IMG/VR virus record: IMGVR_UViG_3300050002_000044
Location: 1 to 49,389 of that record
Reading direction: 5' to 3' (one strand)
DNA length: 49,389 nt
Source of the DNA: a virus
Shown here: one piece after another, positions 7,491-13,805 of the stretch
How positions within the stretch are numbered: the stretch's first letter is position 1
Layout: the number at the start of each line of letters is the position of its first letter
Program-made: the position numbers and the translations under genes
Notes under the pieces: model-generated
Seen by the model: the letters and a program-made list of their open reading frames with translations, nothing else
Told to the model about the DNA's origin: nothing
The model's database searches: none

Positions 7491-7699
7491 GTAGGGATAT
7501 AGTGCAATTTATCATCGCAGTATTCGTAGCGATCGGATTGTTTTGGGCGATAGTTGGAGGGGCGAAAGCCTCAGGCAGCGGTTCCAGGGAAATGTGTCGA
7601 CGGATAGCAGGCAATTCCGCCAAGGTTATCGACGGTGATTGCTACAAGAAAAATAGCAATGGTTGGGAGTTGGTAGCGCTGAGACCGGGTGGGGAGTGA
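7487..7699 (+). CDS. Small membrane or exported protein
   Basis: 70 residues, one hydrophobic segment near residues 5-24 (IVQFIIAVFVAIGLFWAIVG), then a small soluble domain with two cysteines. Reads as a signal-anchored protein or a signal peptide plus secreted domain. Coupled at both ends by ATGA-type overlaps. Confidence 0.6.
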   Translation: MSRDIVQFIIAVFVAIGLFWAIVGGAKASGSGSREMCRRIAGNSAKVIDGDCYKKNSNGWELVALRPGGE

Positions 7700-7770
7700 T
7701 GGCCAAGCTAACTAAACAACAACAACAGCAACTCGACAAGGCGAAACCGATTAAGGAAAGGGAAGAGTGA
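7699..7770 (+). CDS. 23-residue peptide, truncated copy of 6623-6814 N-terminus
   Basis: MAKLTKQQQQQLDKAKPIK matches MARLTKPQQQLLDE of the gene at 6623-6814. It is preceded by GGGGAG and overlaps both neighbours by single-base stop/start junctions, so it may be translated, but it looks like a remnant of a duplicated gene. Confidence 0.45.
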   Translation: MAKLTKQQQQQLDKAKPIKEREE

Positions 7771-8024
7771 TGAGTAAATTTAAGAATGCGACCATCGAAG
7801 AATTAGAAGCAGAGTTGAAGCGTCGACATGAACAGCTGCCAGATGTCGTTGAGGGTTGCGACCTGCCTAGTGATGTGGTGGATCTACTGCAGAGAATATG
7901 CGAGCGGCACGTGGCAGGTGGACACTACTACGAGGAGGAATCCGGTCTGTTATGGGACAAGATGATGGAAAAGTGCTTTGGGGCAGACTTTATTCCTTGG
8001 TGGCGCAAGTTTGGGCCGTCATGA
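7770..8024 (+). CDS. Small acidic hypothetical protein
   Basis: 84 residues from ATG 7770 (GGGAAGAG upstream). Helical N-terminus (TIEELEAELKRRHEQL) and an aromatic C-terminal segment. Overlaps the next gene by 4 bases. Confidence 0.65.
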   Translation: MSKFKNATIEELEAELKRRHEQLPDVVEGCDLPSDVVDLLQRICERHVAGGHYYEEESGLLWDKMMEKCFGADFIPWWRKFGPS

Positions 8025-8230
8025 TGAAATTTGCAACATGTGATGGAGAGCGCGCACGTTTCGTTCCGACATCAGAAATTCAAGGCGGCGGATTGATTCC
8101 TGGCGATTATGTAGCGAGAGTCGAGTCGGGTGAGGTAGTGGGCCTCGAGGTTAGGGCGGATACTGGCTTTTCGCACATCTGCACACATATACTGTGCTTC
8201 GGAACCTGCCCGATTACCATCAGCTATTGA
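8021..8230 (+). CDS. Small hypothetical protein, last of operon
   Basis: 69 residues from ATG 8021, coupled to the preceding gene (ATGA). Beta-rich with three cysteines in the last third. After it come about 100 bases without a gene, then the candidate RNA at 8335. Confidence 0.55.
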   Translation: MMKFATCDGERARFVPTSEIQGGGLIPGDYVARVESGEVVGLEVRADTGFSHICTHILCFGTCPITISY

Positions 8231-8319
8231 CGATATATCGGCCAAACGGTCGACATAATAACATATGGCCACGGGGCAAATAGCGCTAAATGCGTGTAAT
8301 TACATATAGTGCAATTTCG

Positions 8320-8328
8320 TGCTATGCT
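8320..8328 (+). promoter_or_regulatory. Extended -10 promoter for candidate small RNA
   Basis: TGC followed by TATGCT is a complete extended -10 box. Six bases later, at 8335, the first base of the long RNA stem begins, the expected transcription start. No good -35 box is present, as is common for extended -10 promoters. Confidence 0.55.
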
Positions 8329-8334
8329 GCTTAC

Positions 8335-8434
8335 GGACCGCTAGGAACAGCGAGTCGGCGCGCTACCCGGGTTCTCCATCTCCCATTCTCCCCCGGTATG
8401 CCTTGCGCCCCCTGTTCCTGGCGGTCCTTTTTTT
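8335..8434 (+). ncRNA. Candidate small RNA with closing stem and U tract
   Basis: Bases 8335-8350 pair with 8412-8427 over 16 positions with one wobble, and seven T residues follow (8428-8434). Inside, GGCGC (8357-8361) pairs with GCGCC (8405-8409), and TACC-c-GGG (8364-8371) pairs with CCC-c-GGTA (8391-8398). The 19-base apical loop (8372-8390) is pyrimidine-rich, and UCUCC-type words occur three times between 8372 and 8394, complementary to ribosome binding sites. With the promoter at 8320 this is a self-contained transcription unit. Alternatively it is only a large terminator for the upstream operon. Any reading frame crossing it has no ribosome binding site. Confidence 0.6.
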
Positions 8435-8436
8435 GC

Positions 8437-8464
8437 TTGATTTTTGGTGCTAGTGTGGTAGTAG
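8437..8464 (+). promoter_or_regulatory. Promoter for 8472-8762
   Basis: TTGATT (8437-8442), 16-base spacer, TGG then TAGTAG (8459-8464). Seven bases separate it from the ATG at 8472, and no ribosome binding site is present. TTTGGTGCTA and the following GTGTGGTA recur upstream of the gene at 8821. Confidence 0.5.
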
Positions 8465-8471
8465 TGTGCTT

Positions 8472-8762
8472 ATGGGCAAAAACATACCAGAAGTCTGTCC
8501 GGTGTGGGGAACCCCCGCGCTTGATGCCCCAACCGCTGGACCCAATAGGGAGGAGGTGATCCTATGCCGGGTGTGGGAGACCCCCGCTCGTGAGATTTAC
8601 GTGTATCAGGATGGGGTCCCAGAAGAGAAGTCAACAGTTCAGGGGCCAACGCATATTCAGTGCGTTTGCAGATTCAAATCAGGCTCTGGCCGAGCCGTAT
8701 GGACTGGCCAGGATTGGAGGTGGGTTCAGTGGTTAGTTAGCGATCGTCTATTTAGCTACTAG
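8472..8762 (+). CDS. Hypothetical protein
   Basis: 96 residues from ATG 8472 (MGKNIPEVCPVWGTP). Two half-repeats, VCPVWGTPA and LCRVWETPA, occur about 24 residues apart. C-terminal tryptophan-rich stretch. No family recognised. Probably read from a leaderless message. Confidence 0.55.
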   Translation: MGKNIPEVCPVWGTPALDAPTAGPNREEVILCRVWETPAREIYVYQDGVPEEKSTVQGPTHIQCVCRFKSGSGRAVWTGQDWRWVQWLVSDRLFSY

Positions 8763-8804
8763 TGGTATAGTGAGCGACCAACCTGAGATCTTTGGTGCTA
8801 TGTG

Positions 8805-8813
8805 TGGTAAGGG
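8805..8813 (+). promoter_or_regulatory. Possible extended -10 promoter for 8821-8955
   Basis: TGG then TAAGGG, 7 bases before the ATG at 8821, in the same arrangement as 8456-8472. The -10 match is weak; support comes mainly from the conserved repeat. Confidence 0.35.
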
Positions 8814-8820
8814 TGTGATT

Positions 8821-8955
8821 ATGGGAAAACTGAAACTTCGCACAGCAATAGTTCTCGTGATGGCGACCAGGAAGGCTCGGGAAGTGCTCGTGATGAAAAA
8901 CCGCCAGGTTGGGGCAACCGGCTTGTTCATCACAATTTTGGGAGATAGTCAATGA
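8821..8955 (+). CDS. Small basic hydrophobic protein
   Basis: 44 residues from ATG 8821 (MGKLKLRTAIVLVMATRK). An in-frame GTG at 8770 would add 17 residues, but that stretch is a repeated non-coding element. Its stop overlaps the next ATG. Function unknown. Confidence 0.45.
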   Translation: MGKLKLRTAIVLVMATRKAREVLVMKNRQVGATGLFITILGDSQ

Positions 8956-9149
8956 AAAATCCAATTGAAAATACAGTCGGGCCAGATGGTGGTCCTACAC
9001 CGAGCGAGGAAGCGACCACCTGGAGCATCGCGGACCCTAGTAACACGATCGAGCCCCTAATTTATCTGGCCCGCAATACTAGTGATGAGTGGCCCCCCGG
9101 CTTGTTCGAAGCACTGTTGGCAGAAGCACTGTGCTATGATGAGCTATGA
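8952..9149 (+). CDS. Small acidic protein
   Basis: 65 residues, ATGA-coupled to the previous gene. Acidic, low in basic residues, ending EALLAEALCYDEL. Not recognised. Confidence 0.5.
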   Translation: MKNPIENTVGPDGGPTPSEEATTWSIADPSNTIEPLIYLARNTSDEWPPGLFEALLAEALCYDEL

Positions 9150-9217
9150 CCAACCTGAGATATCTGGCCTATAGACTATCCCAGCACAGTTACGCTCACT
9201 TCATCGGGTGTCTGTGA
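9146..9217 (+). CDS. Possible 23-residue coupling peptide
   Basis: ATG at 9146 overlaps the previous stop and opens 23 codons ending in a GTGA overlap with the terminase small-subunit start. The beginning lies in the GACCAACCTGAGAT repeat (also at 8776). It could serve only to deliver ribosomes to the next gene. Confidence 0.3.
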   Translation: MTNLRYLAYRLSQHSYAHFIGCL

Positions 9218-9684
9218 AGAAACCCAAATCATATAAGCGCGGCACAACGCTGACCACCGAAGAAAAAATAGCCTACATTGAAGGGCTGATGTATTCCGGT
9301 GTGTGGCGTAGGGGCCGTACTGTGCGTTTGCTAGCCAAGGAATGGGGGCTCGCTGTCAGTACTGTACAACAGCTCAGTGCTGAGGCGTCCCGCACCGTTC
9401 GGCGTCAGATTAGTGAGCCCGACGCGGCTGCTGTCGACGTAACGCTGGCACTCCGTGAGGTGATGGAGGACGCGCTCGAAGATGCGGCTGATTCGGCATT
9501 TCGGATGACCAAAGAGGGGCTGAAAGCCCGCGATCAGGTAATTGCCTCCGCCAAAGCCTATAGCGACATTATGGGGTGCTCGGCGCCGATCAAAATTGAA
9601 GTGGACGCAAAAAAGGCCACCCCAGAGGCGGCCCGTGCTTTGATGCGGCAGAAGGCTGGCGATGTTACTCCTGGGGAGGAGTAG
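9214..9684 (+). CDS. Probable terminase small subunit
   Basis: 156 residues from GTG 9214 (GTG 9208 is an alternative). The N-terminal half holds a helix-turn-helix (TVRLLAKEWGLAVSTVQQLSAE), the usual DNA-recognition domain. A long helical region follows (REVMEDALEDAADSAFRM) as in the oligomerisation domain, and a short acidic tail. Size and layout fit small terminases of Mu-like and other phages, which bind the packaging site and recruit the large subunit. Unusually, the large subunit is about 5.7 kb away across a minus-strand cluster. Confidence 0.65.
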   Translation: MKKPKSYKRGTTLTTEEKIAYIEGLMYSGVWRRGRTVRLLAKEWGLAVSTVQQLSAEASRTVRRQISEPDAAAVDVTLALREVMEDALEDAADSAFRMTKEGLKARDQVIASAKAYSDIMGCSAPIKIEVDAKKATPEAARALMRQKAGDVTPGEE

Positions 9685-9862
9685 ACTTTAGGTGTTTTTC
9701 GCACTCCTTACTCTCTCTATACCTCTCCAATTCCCTCTCTGTACAACAATAGGTGCAATCACCACACAACCACAACATAAACCAGTCGAACGTGAATGTG
9801 ACAACACATGCCACAACAAGCCCAACAACAAGTATTCCGACTTCAATAAAAAATTCAACCAT
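9665..9862 (-). CDS. Small membrane protein with cysteine cluster
   Basis: 65 residues from ATG 9862, with GGAGG 7 bases upstream. A hydrophobic segment covers about residues 3-33, followed by CGDCTYCC and a charged tail. It could sit in the inner membrane. The 3' end overlaps the convergent terminase gene by 20 bases. Confidence 0.65.
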   Translation of the reverse strand: MVEFFIEVGILVVGLVVACVVTFTFDWFMLWLCGDCTYCCTERELERYRESKECEKHLKSTPPQE

Positions 9863-9865
9863 TCT

Positions 9866-10057
9866 TCATCCTCCAAAAATAACGACTACCTCGACCGACT
9901 CACCACTAGGCGTGTCATAGAATTCGTCATTGTTGTCGGCAAAATATGTGCCCGTCTTATATGCCCTGCATGTGCTCTGATAATCTGTATCATGCAGCAG
10001 TACTTTATGGTTTTGGTCAAGCTTCGATAGCTCTTTGATTAGTTCCGATACTGTCAT
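9866..10057 (-). CDS. Small conserved phage protein
   Basis: 63 residues. MTVSELIKELSKLDQNHKV is a start pattern seen in many small phage proteins of unknown role. Its end provides the ribosome binding site for the membrane protein that follows. Confidence 0.7.
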   Translation of the reverse strand: MTVSELIKELSKLDQNHKVLLHDTDYQSTCRAYKTGTYFADNNDEFYDTPSGESVEVVVIFGG

Positions 10058-10058
10058 T

Positions 10059-10283
10059 TCAAGCCACCAACACAGCGTAGTAATTAGCCTCGGCGTAGAA
10101 GCCCCATGCTCGAATCTCGGCAGCCAAGTCCAGGGCGTCCTGAAGGGTTAGGGCGTCGATTTTGCCGTCCCCTGCGCCAATGACCCTGGCGTCTGTCTCT
10201 GCCGAGTAGACCAGTTTGATGCCGGCGCTCTTATTGATTAGGGTGCCCTTGTTGTCTGCGGTGCTGATTGTCACGTTGTCCAT
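10059..10283 (-). CDS. Small protein, paralog of 1882-2100
   Basis: 74 residues starting at ATG 10283. This start is preferred over 10301 because the upstream DNA aligns with the promoter of 11582-11926 exactly up to this ATG, and because the product then matches the 72-residue paralog at 1882-2100 in length. Shared features: IS near the start, a central D-x-RV-x-G, LA-x-EI-x-A-x-GF and a hydrophobic VLVA end. Likely leaderless. Function unknown. Confidence 0.75.
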   Translation of the reverse strand: MDNVTISTADNKGTLINKSAGIKLVYSAETDARVIGAGDGKIDALTLQDALDLAAEIRAWGFYAEANYYAVLVA

Positions 10284-10289
10284 GTAGAT

Positions 10290-10327
10290 ACCGTACGGCA
10301 TCTTTCAGAAAATGTGTAGGACTATTT
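10290..10327 (-). promoter_or_regulatory. Promoter with AAATAGTCC box
   Basis: Read on the minus strand: AAATAGTCC (10327-10319), -35-like TACACA, 17-base spacer containing TTCTG-N7-CCG, -10 TACGGT (10295-10290), then 6 bases to ATG 10283. It aligns base for base in spacing with the promoter at 11933-11970. Confidence 0.6.
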
Positions 10328-10567
10328 TCACTTTTTTGGCCAATATTCGCTCGGGGCCACGGCGACCCACATATGAGGATCGCCATAGTACACCTCCTCT
10401 GTAGGTACATTGTGCTCACTAACCCACCTGAGGCGAAACTCACAGCTCCCCGAAATGGCGATACTGAGCCGCTCAACCGTACATGAGCAGACAAGGTCCC
10501 CCTTGAAAAACGCACGCTTGGTCCCGGGGACCTGTACGTTTAGCGGTAGACGTTGCGCTATCCTCAC
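10328..10567 (-). CDS. Small hypothetical protein
   Basis: 79 residues from a GTG at 10567 that overlaps the upstream stop (GTGA); GTGs at 10576 and 10579 are alternatives. Beta-rich with cysteines at CSC. The composition recalls the modules of the 2592-4553 protein, but I cannot align it convincingly. Confidence 0.6.
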   Translation of the reverse strand: MRIAQRLPLNVQVPGTKRAFFKGDLVCSCTVERLSIAISGSCEFRLRWVSEHNVPTEEVYYGDPHMWVAVAPSEYWPKK

Positions 10568-10806
10568 TCCCCGCACCACTCATCCCAGTAGCATCCGCTG
10601 ATGTCAGAAGTGACCTCAAGCTCAAGGTCATCACATTCGACTACATCGTCCTCATCTGCACCTAACTCGAATTGCTCGACGTAGACATCGGCAAAATACT
10701 CCTGGTTGAGCTTCCTCGCAACGAAATCCACCCAAGAGTCGAAGGCCTCCTGTGTAACGTCCTCACCCATCCCTGCGCTGCTTAGTTTTACGTAGATATT
10801 GGTCAT
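10564..10806 (-). CDS. Small acidic hypothetical protein
   Basis: 80 residues from ATG 10806 (MTNIYVKLSSAG), with GGGAG about 10 bases upstream. Strongly acidic second half (ELGADEDDVVECDDLELE). No family recognised. Confidence 0.65.
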   Translation of the reverse strand: MTNIYVKLSSAGMGEDVTQEAFDSWVDFVARKLNQEYFADVYVEQFELGADEDDVVECDDLELEVTSDISGCYWDEWCGE

Positions 10807-10836
10807 TTTCTTTTTTCTCCCTGCCAAATTGGTTAA

Positions 10837-11052
10837 TCAACCAAAATAATGCGACTCACCATCCTCATCGATCACATATACGCCTGATTCCATCTCGGCT
10901 GCAGCGTCCTGTGCAGAGCTTATCGAGCTAAAGCTTGCAATCGCCTCTCTAGCGACGTCTGCTGCCGTTGCGCCGTGTGTGAGCATGTCTCCGCTCTCTG
11001 ATACGATCCCGAGTCTTACTGCTGATTTTTCGCTGATGATTTGGTTTGCCAT
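10837..11052 (-). CDS. Small hypothetical protein
   Basis: 71 residues from ATG 11052, with GGGGAGAAG upstream at good spacing. Contains ISSAQDAAAEMESGVYVID, loosely like the helix-strand end of the 1882/10059 family. Its probable promoter carries the third AAATAGTCC box. Confidence 0.65.
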   Translation of the reverse strand: MANQIISEKSAVRLGIVSESGDMLTHGATAADVAREAIASFSSISSAQDAAAEMESGVYVIDEDGESHYFG

Positions 11053-11122
11053 TTTCTGCTTCTCCCCGTCGAGCAACTCCGTGCTGCCCTGACTACCTAG
11101 TTGTCGTATATTTTGGCGCGTT

Positions 11123-11137
11123 GGTCAAGGACTATTT
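11123..11137 (-). promoter_or_regulatory. AAATAGTCC box with -35 TTGACC
   Basis: Minus strand: AAATAGTCC (11137-11129) directly followed by TTGACC (11128-11123), the same arrangement as at 10313-10327 and 11956-11970. The -10 box downstream is unclear. The next gene starts at 11052 with a ribosome binding site, so this message would have a leader. Confidence 0.45.
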
Positions 11138-11388
11138 TTCAGCCCTTCCTCGATTAGTCCCACAATATGTGACTCGGTCTCCCTGCAGTCCGGATGCGTC
11201 AGGTGACGATGCATTAGGATCGAGGCGGAGTCGCGGCTTACCGTGTGTGACATCAGCTTGATAATTCTCCACCATGTCTCTTCTGTTTGGTCACTCCTGA
11301 GCCCACATAGCAGATCGTACGCCTGCTGTCTAGTTGATTTCACTTGTTTCATGTCAAAAATCCCCATAAATGCGTCTGGTAGGCTCAT
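11125..11388 (-). CDS. Hypothetical protein
   Basis: 87 residues, helical, with three histidines in MHRHLTHPDC. ATGA overlap with the gene upstream (11385-11585). Its final codons lie within the AAATAGTCC/TTGACC element. Confidence 0.65.
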   Translation of the reverse strand: MSLPDAFMGIFDMKQVKSTRQQAYDLLCGLRSDQTEETWWRIIKLMSHTVSRDSASILMHRHLTHPDCRETESHIVGLIEEGLKNSP

Positions 11389-11585
11389 TTTACTACCTCT
11401 ATTACACCAAAGATCTCTTCCCGCACAGAGTGGTGCAGGTGGGTAGGGTGTTCAAGGTCACTTAGCGGGATCGTAAACCAGTCTGGCCAGTCATCGTACT
11501 GAAAATCATAGCTGTCGCAAAACTCCTTACTCAGTCGCACTCTAAACCTGTCTCCATTTAAGTCAATGTATGGAAATTCGTTCAT
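11385..11585 (-). CDS. Single-module relative of the 2592-4553 repeat protein
   Basis: 66 residues. FPYIDLNGDRFRVRLSK, then a WP and a region ending REEIFGVIEV, align with the last module of the large protein (YPFITPD...RFKVRPSK...WP...RDEIKRICGV). It therefore defines the module length at about 65 residues. Function unknown. Confidence 0.75.
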   Translation of the reverse strand: MNEFPYIDLNGDRFRVRLSKEFCDSYDFQYDDWPDWFTIPLSDLEHPTHLHHSVREEIFGVIEVVK

Positions 11586-11926
11586 TTTAGTACCTCTAGT
11601 ACTCGTGCGAGAGAGACGTCACCGTTGCAGTACATGTAGGCGAGATCGCTACCGTCGAATGCGATCCCGTCGAGCTTCTCCTGGTCAAGCCCCTCGAACT
11701 GGTCACTGGTTACCCCTGCCGCTCGCAGCTTGGCGCACGCGCCGGCGTCCCACACACTGACGCTCAGCCAACCGTCGATATCCTCAGGAGGAACAGCGGC
11801 CTCTATCCATGCGGCCACGTCATTATCTATATCGCCGCTCTGTGCTATGGGGTTAGCGTTGATAGATGCAGCGATCTGTTCAGTTCTGTCACAATGGTCT
11901 AGTTTTGCTTCTGCTGTGTTGCTCAT
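11582..11926 (-). CDS. Acidic hypothetical protein
   Basis: 114 residues, first gene of a transcription unit. Acidic, mostly helical, with one unusual aspartate-rich region (GDIDNDVAAWIEAAVPPEDID). No ribosome binding site; the ATG lies 6 bases from a -10 box. Stop overlaps the next ATG. Confidence 0.7.
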   Translation of the reverse strand: MSNTAEAKLDHCDRTEQIAASINANPIAQSGDIDNDVAAWIEAAVPPEDIDGWLSVSVWDAGACAKLRAAGVTSDQFEGLDQEKLDGIAFDGSDLAYMYCNGDVSLARVLEVLK

Positions 11927-11932
11927 GTAACT

Positions 11933-11970
11933 ATTGTACGGAAGGTCTCAGAAATGGTAAAGGACTATTT
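11933..11970 (-). promoter_or_regulatory. Promoter with AAATAGTCC box, leaderless start
   Basis: Minus strand: AAATAGTCC (11970-11962), -35 TTTACC (11961-11956), 17-base spacer with TTCTG-N7-CCG, -10 TACAAT (11938-11933), 6 bases, ATG 11926. Confidence 0.75.
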
Positions 11971-12150
11971 GCACACGCCAGTGAAAATACTTGGCACGTA
12001 GTTTGCCGAGTCGGACCAACCTAGGGAAGCTAGGGCCATCTCGTACTCCAAGACCGACTCAAACTCAGCACTGGGGTACATAGTTAGTCGCTCAGCGTCG
12101 AGTGCTTCGGCGAATTCAGGAGGTGGCGGAAGTGTGTCAGTGTTGTCCAT
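11965..12150 (-). CDS. Small protein with PPPPEFA start, tandem paralog
   Basis: 61 residues, MDNTDTLPPPPEFAEALDAER. The first 20 residues match those of the gene just upstream, MTDTTPPPPEFADTIDTER, and the DNA is near-identical there, so this is a recent tandem duplication with divergent C-termini. No ribosome binding site seen. Confidence 0.6.
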   Translation of the reverse strand: MDNTDTLPPPPEFAEALDAERLTMYPSAEFESVLEYEMALASLGWSDSANYVPSIFTGVCK

Positions 12151-12158
12151 GTGGATAA

Positions 12159-12353
12159 TTATTTAGTTAGCTCCCGATGATACTGGTAGGCGTATTCCCA
12201 CTCGCGGATATAGTCGATCAGGAATTTGGCCTCATCGACAGAGTTGTGAACCATGGAATCAAACATCGTGGCTATTTCCTTGGCGAGCGCGGCGTCACGC
12301 TCAGTGTCGATCGTGTCAGCGAATTCAGGAGGTGGCGGGGTTGTGTCGGTCAT
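12159..12353 (-). CDS. Small protein with PPPPEFA start, tandem paralog
   Basis: 64 residues. Shares the proline-rich N-terminal segment with 11965-12150; the rest is helical (AALAKEIATMFDSMVHNS). Coupled to the zinc-ribbon gene upstream by an ATGA overlap. Confidence 0.65.
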   Translation of the reverse strand: MTDTTPPPPEFADTIDTERDAALAKEIATMFDSMVHNSVDEAKFLIDYIREWEYAYQYHRELTK

Positions 12354-12901
12354 TTGATTAGCTCCCAGTAGTGAGGGTACGACTTCTCTGACTCCCTACG
12401 TACGCTCTTAGGAATGTAGGGTTCTGGCATTTTATCGTCGGCAGATCCAGTGGCGTACCCTGCCGTTTTGACAGTTTTTATGTATGTGTGGACTCCCGAC
12501 ACATCCCCAGTCTTGATCTCTATTTGCCGAAGTGCCTTCTCAGCTTCTTGGGCTAATTCTTCAGCATTTCGCCAGTCTGGTGGCCCCACATCCTCATCAT
12601 CCGAGAATGAATATGTAACAGGGACACTGTCGACCTTGCCATGCGCTATCGCTCGATATTTAATCCCGGGCACATTCGAGTAGTCCGCCACCCCATCTCC
12701 TAGCTCACCGACCTTAACGCCGCCTAGGTATACCTCGACCCTGCTGTACGTGTGTACCCCAGGCACATTACCAGTCTTGCTCCCCTCTCCTTCATACCGG
12801 CCACACACAGTGCACCAATATTTGCCCTGCTTGTCATTCCTTGAGCCGTCGGCCTTATATGGCGACTGGCTGACCTTCATTTCTTTATTGCAACAGATCA
12901 T
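12350..12901 (-). CDS. Zinc-ribbon protein with internal repeat
   Basis: 183 residues. The N-terminus (ICCNKEM ... WCTVCGRYEG) gives a four-cysteine zinc ribbon. The motif KTG(N/D)VxGVHTY occurs twice, near residues 42 and 132, marking an internal duplication. Likely leaderless: the -10 box is 6 bases from the ATG. Function unknown. Confidence 0.75.
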   Translation of the reverse strand: MICCNKEMKVSQSPYKADGSRNDKQGKYWCTVCGRYEGEGSKTGNVPGVHTYSRVEVYLGGVKVGELGDGVADYSNVPGIKYRAIAHGKVDSVPVTYSFSDDEDVGPPDWRNAEELAQEAEKALRQIEIKTGDVSGVHTYIKTVKTAGYATGSADDKMPEPYIPKSVRRESEKSYPHYWELIK

Positions 12902-12907
12902 GACCCC

Positions 12908-12913
12908 ACTATA
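12908..12913 (-). promoter_or_regulatory. -10 box TATAGT next to start codon
   Basis: TATAGT on the minus strand with 6 bases to ATG 12901. Upstream it carries TTCTG-N7-CCG, shared with the promoters of 10059-10283 and 11582-11926, though shifted by 3 bases. The -35 is weak. Confidence 0.55.
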
Positions 12914-12963
12914 GCCCGGCTACATGCAGAAGTACAGCAAAAAGAATAAATACTGCTAGGACG

Positions 12964-13278
12964 TCACTCACCACGTGCCTCCAGCTTTTCTGCGCGCTCG
13001 GTCATTGCCTCGATAGCTGCCTCGCGACCCTCCTTGTCATTTATCCCGACTAGGTCACGGAAATCTCCACCGACATCAAACGCGATACGAAACGCCGTGT
13101 GTTTTGCGCGAGCGGATTTAGTCATCGCACCGAGCGCGCAGAAACATACAGCGTCATCTTCCAGAGATCCAACTTCTCGGCCCGCTGCGTCACGAGCAAA
13201 CACCCCCTGCGTCCACCTCTCAGGATCACTAATAGTCTCAATAGCTTCCCTGATTATTTCGCTGTCTTTTTTATTCAT
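12964..13278 (-). CDS. DUF6197-like phage protein
   Basis: 104 residues from ATG 13278 (GAAGAAGAGAG upstream; a start at 13353 would overlap the previous gene deeply). The pattern W-T-Q-G-x-F-A ... DDAVCFCALGAM is typical of DUF6197, a family of small phage and bacterial proteins without known function. Overlaps the previous gene by 8 bases. Confidence 0.7.
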   Translation of the reverse strand: MNKKDSEIIREAIETISDPERWTQGVFARDAAGREVGSLEDDAVCFCALGAMTKSARAKHTAFRIAFDVGGDFRDLVGINDKEGREAAIEAMTERAEKLEARGE

Positions 13279-13507
13279 CTCTCTTCTTCTTCCAAGTATC
13301 GAGTCTAACCACATTGGCAGGAACGGCGTGTGCCTCATCTCTGGCCCGTACAATTAGGCCCTCCAATCGCTGGTAGAGGCATGTAGGCATGTTGGCCAGT
13401 TTAATGTTGAGATGCACGCAACCAGTCTCCTCATCCGGTAGCCCATGGTGCGGGTACCAGTATTTCCCTAGGATTTCGATTAGCTCTTTTTTATCTTGTT
13501 CGGTCAT
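13271..13507 (-). CDS. Hypothetical protein
   Basis: 78 residues from ATG 13507 with GGAGAAGAGAG upstream. Mixed alpha/beta, basic end (LDTWKKKRDE). No family recognised. Confidence 0.65.
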   Translation of the reverse strand: MTEQDKKELIEILGKYWYPHHGLPDEETGCVHLNIKLANMPTCLYQRLEGLIVRARDEAHAVPANVVRLDTWKKKRDE

Positions 13508-13805
13508 CTCTCTTCTCCACTGCGTCATCTATGCAGGTTAGGCAACAATACACCCCATCGTCTCCCAGCGCAACGGCAGAACCAACACTCCGCTCGCACG
13601 CCGAGCAACATACATCGGTGCAATGACTGTGACCGATAACGTAGTCCACCTCGTCCGGCTCTGGCTCAGGCCCGAGTGCCAATAGCTGGTCATGTATGAC
13701 CTGATCGCGATTGTCACGCCAAAAGCCTTCACCGTGGGTGTGCCACCTGTACCACCGTTCGGCCGCAGTTGCTGTTAATGACTTCCTTGTGACTATCTCA
13801 ATCAT
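13491..13805 (-). CDS. Zinc-ribbon hypothetical protein
   Basis: 104 residues from ATG 13805 with GAGGA 5 bases upstream. C-terminal half holds DVCCSACERS and VYCCLTC, two cysteine pairs that make a zinc ribbon. Overlaps its neighbours on both sides. Confidence 0.7.
   Translation of the reverse strand: MIEIVTRKSLTATAAERWYRWHTHGEGFWRDNRDQVIHDQLLALGPEPEPDEVDYVIGHSHCTDVCCSACERSVGSAVALGDDGVYCCLTCIDDAVEKRDDRTR

Noticed and set aside
8290-8559. Open frame across the candidate small RNA
   Set aside because: No ribosome binding site, unusual composition and full overlap with the long stem; the gene at 8472 is in another frame.
8437-9161. CRISPR-like repeats
   Set aside because: Only two or three imperfect copies with irregular spacing, located at gene starts.
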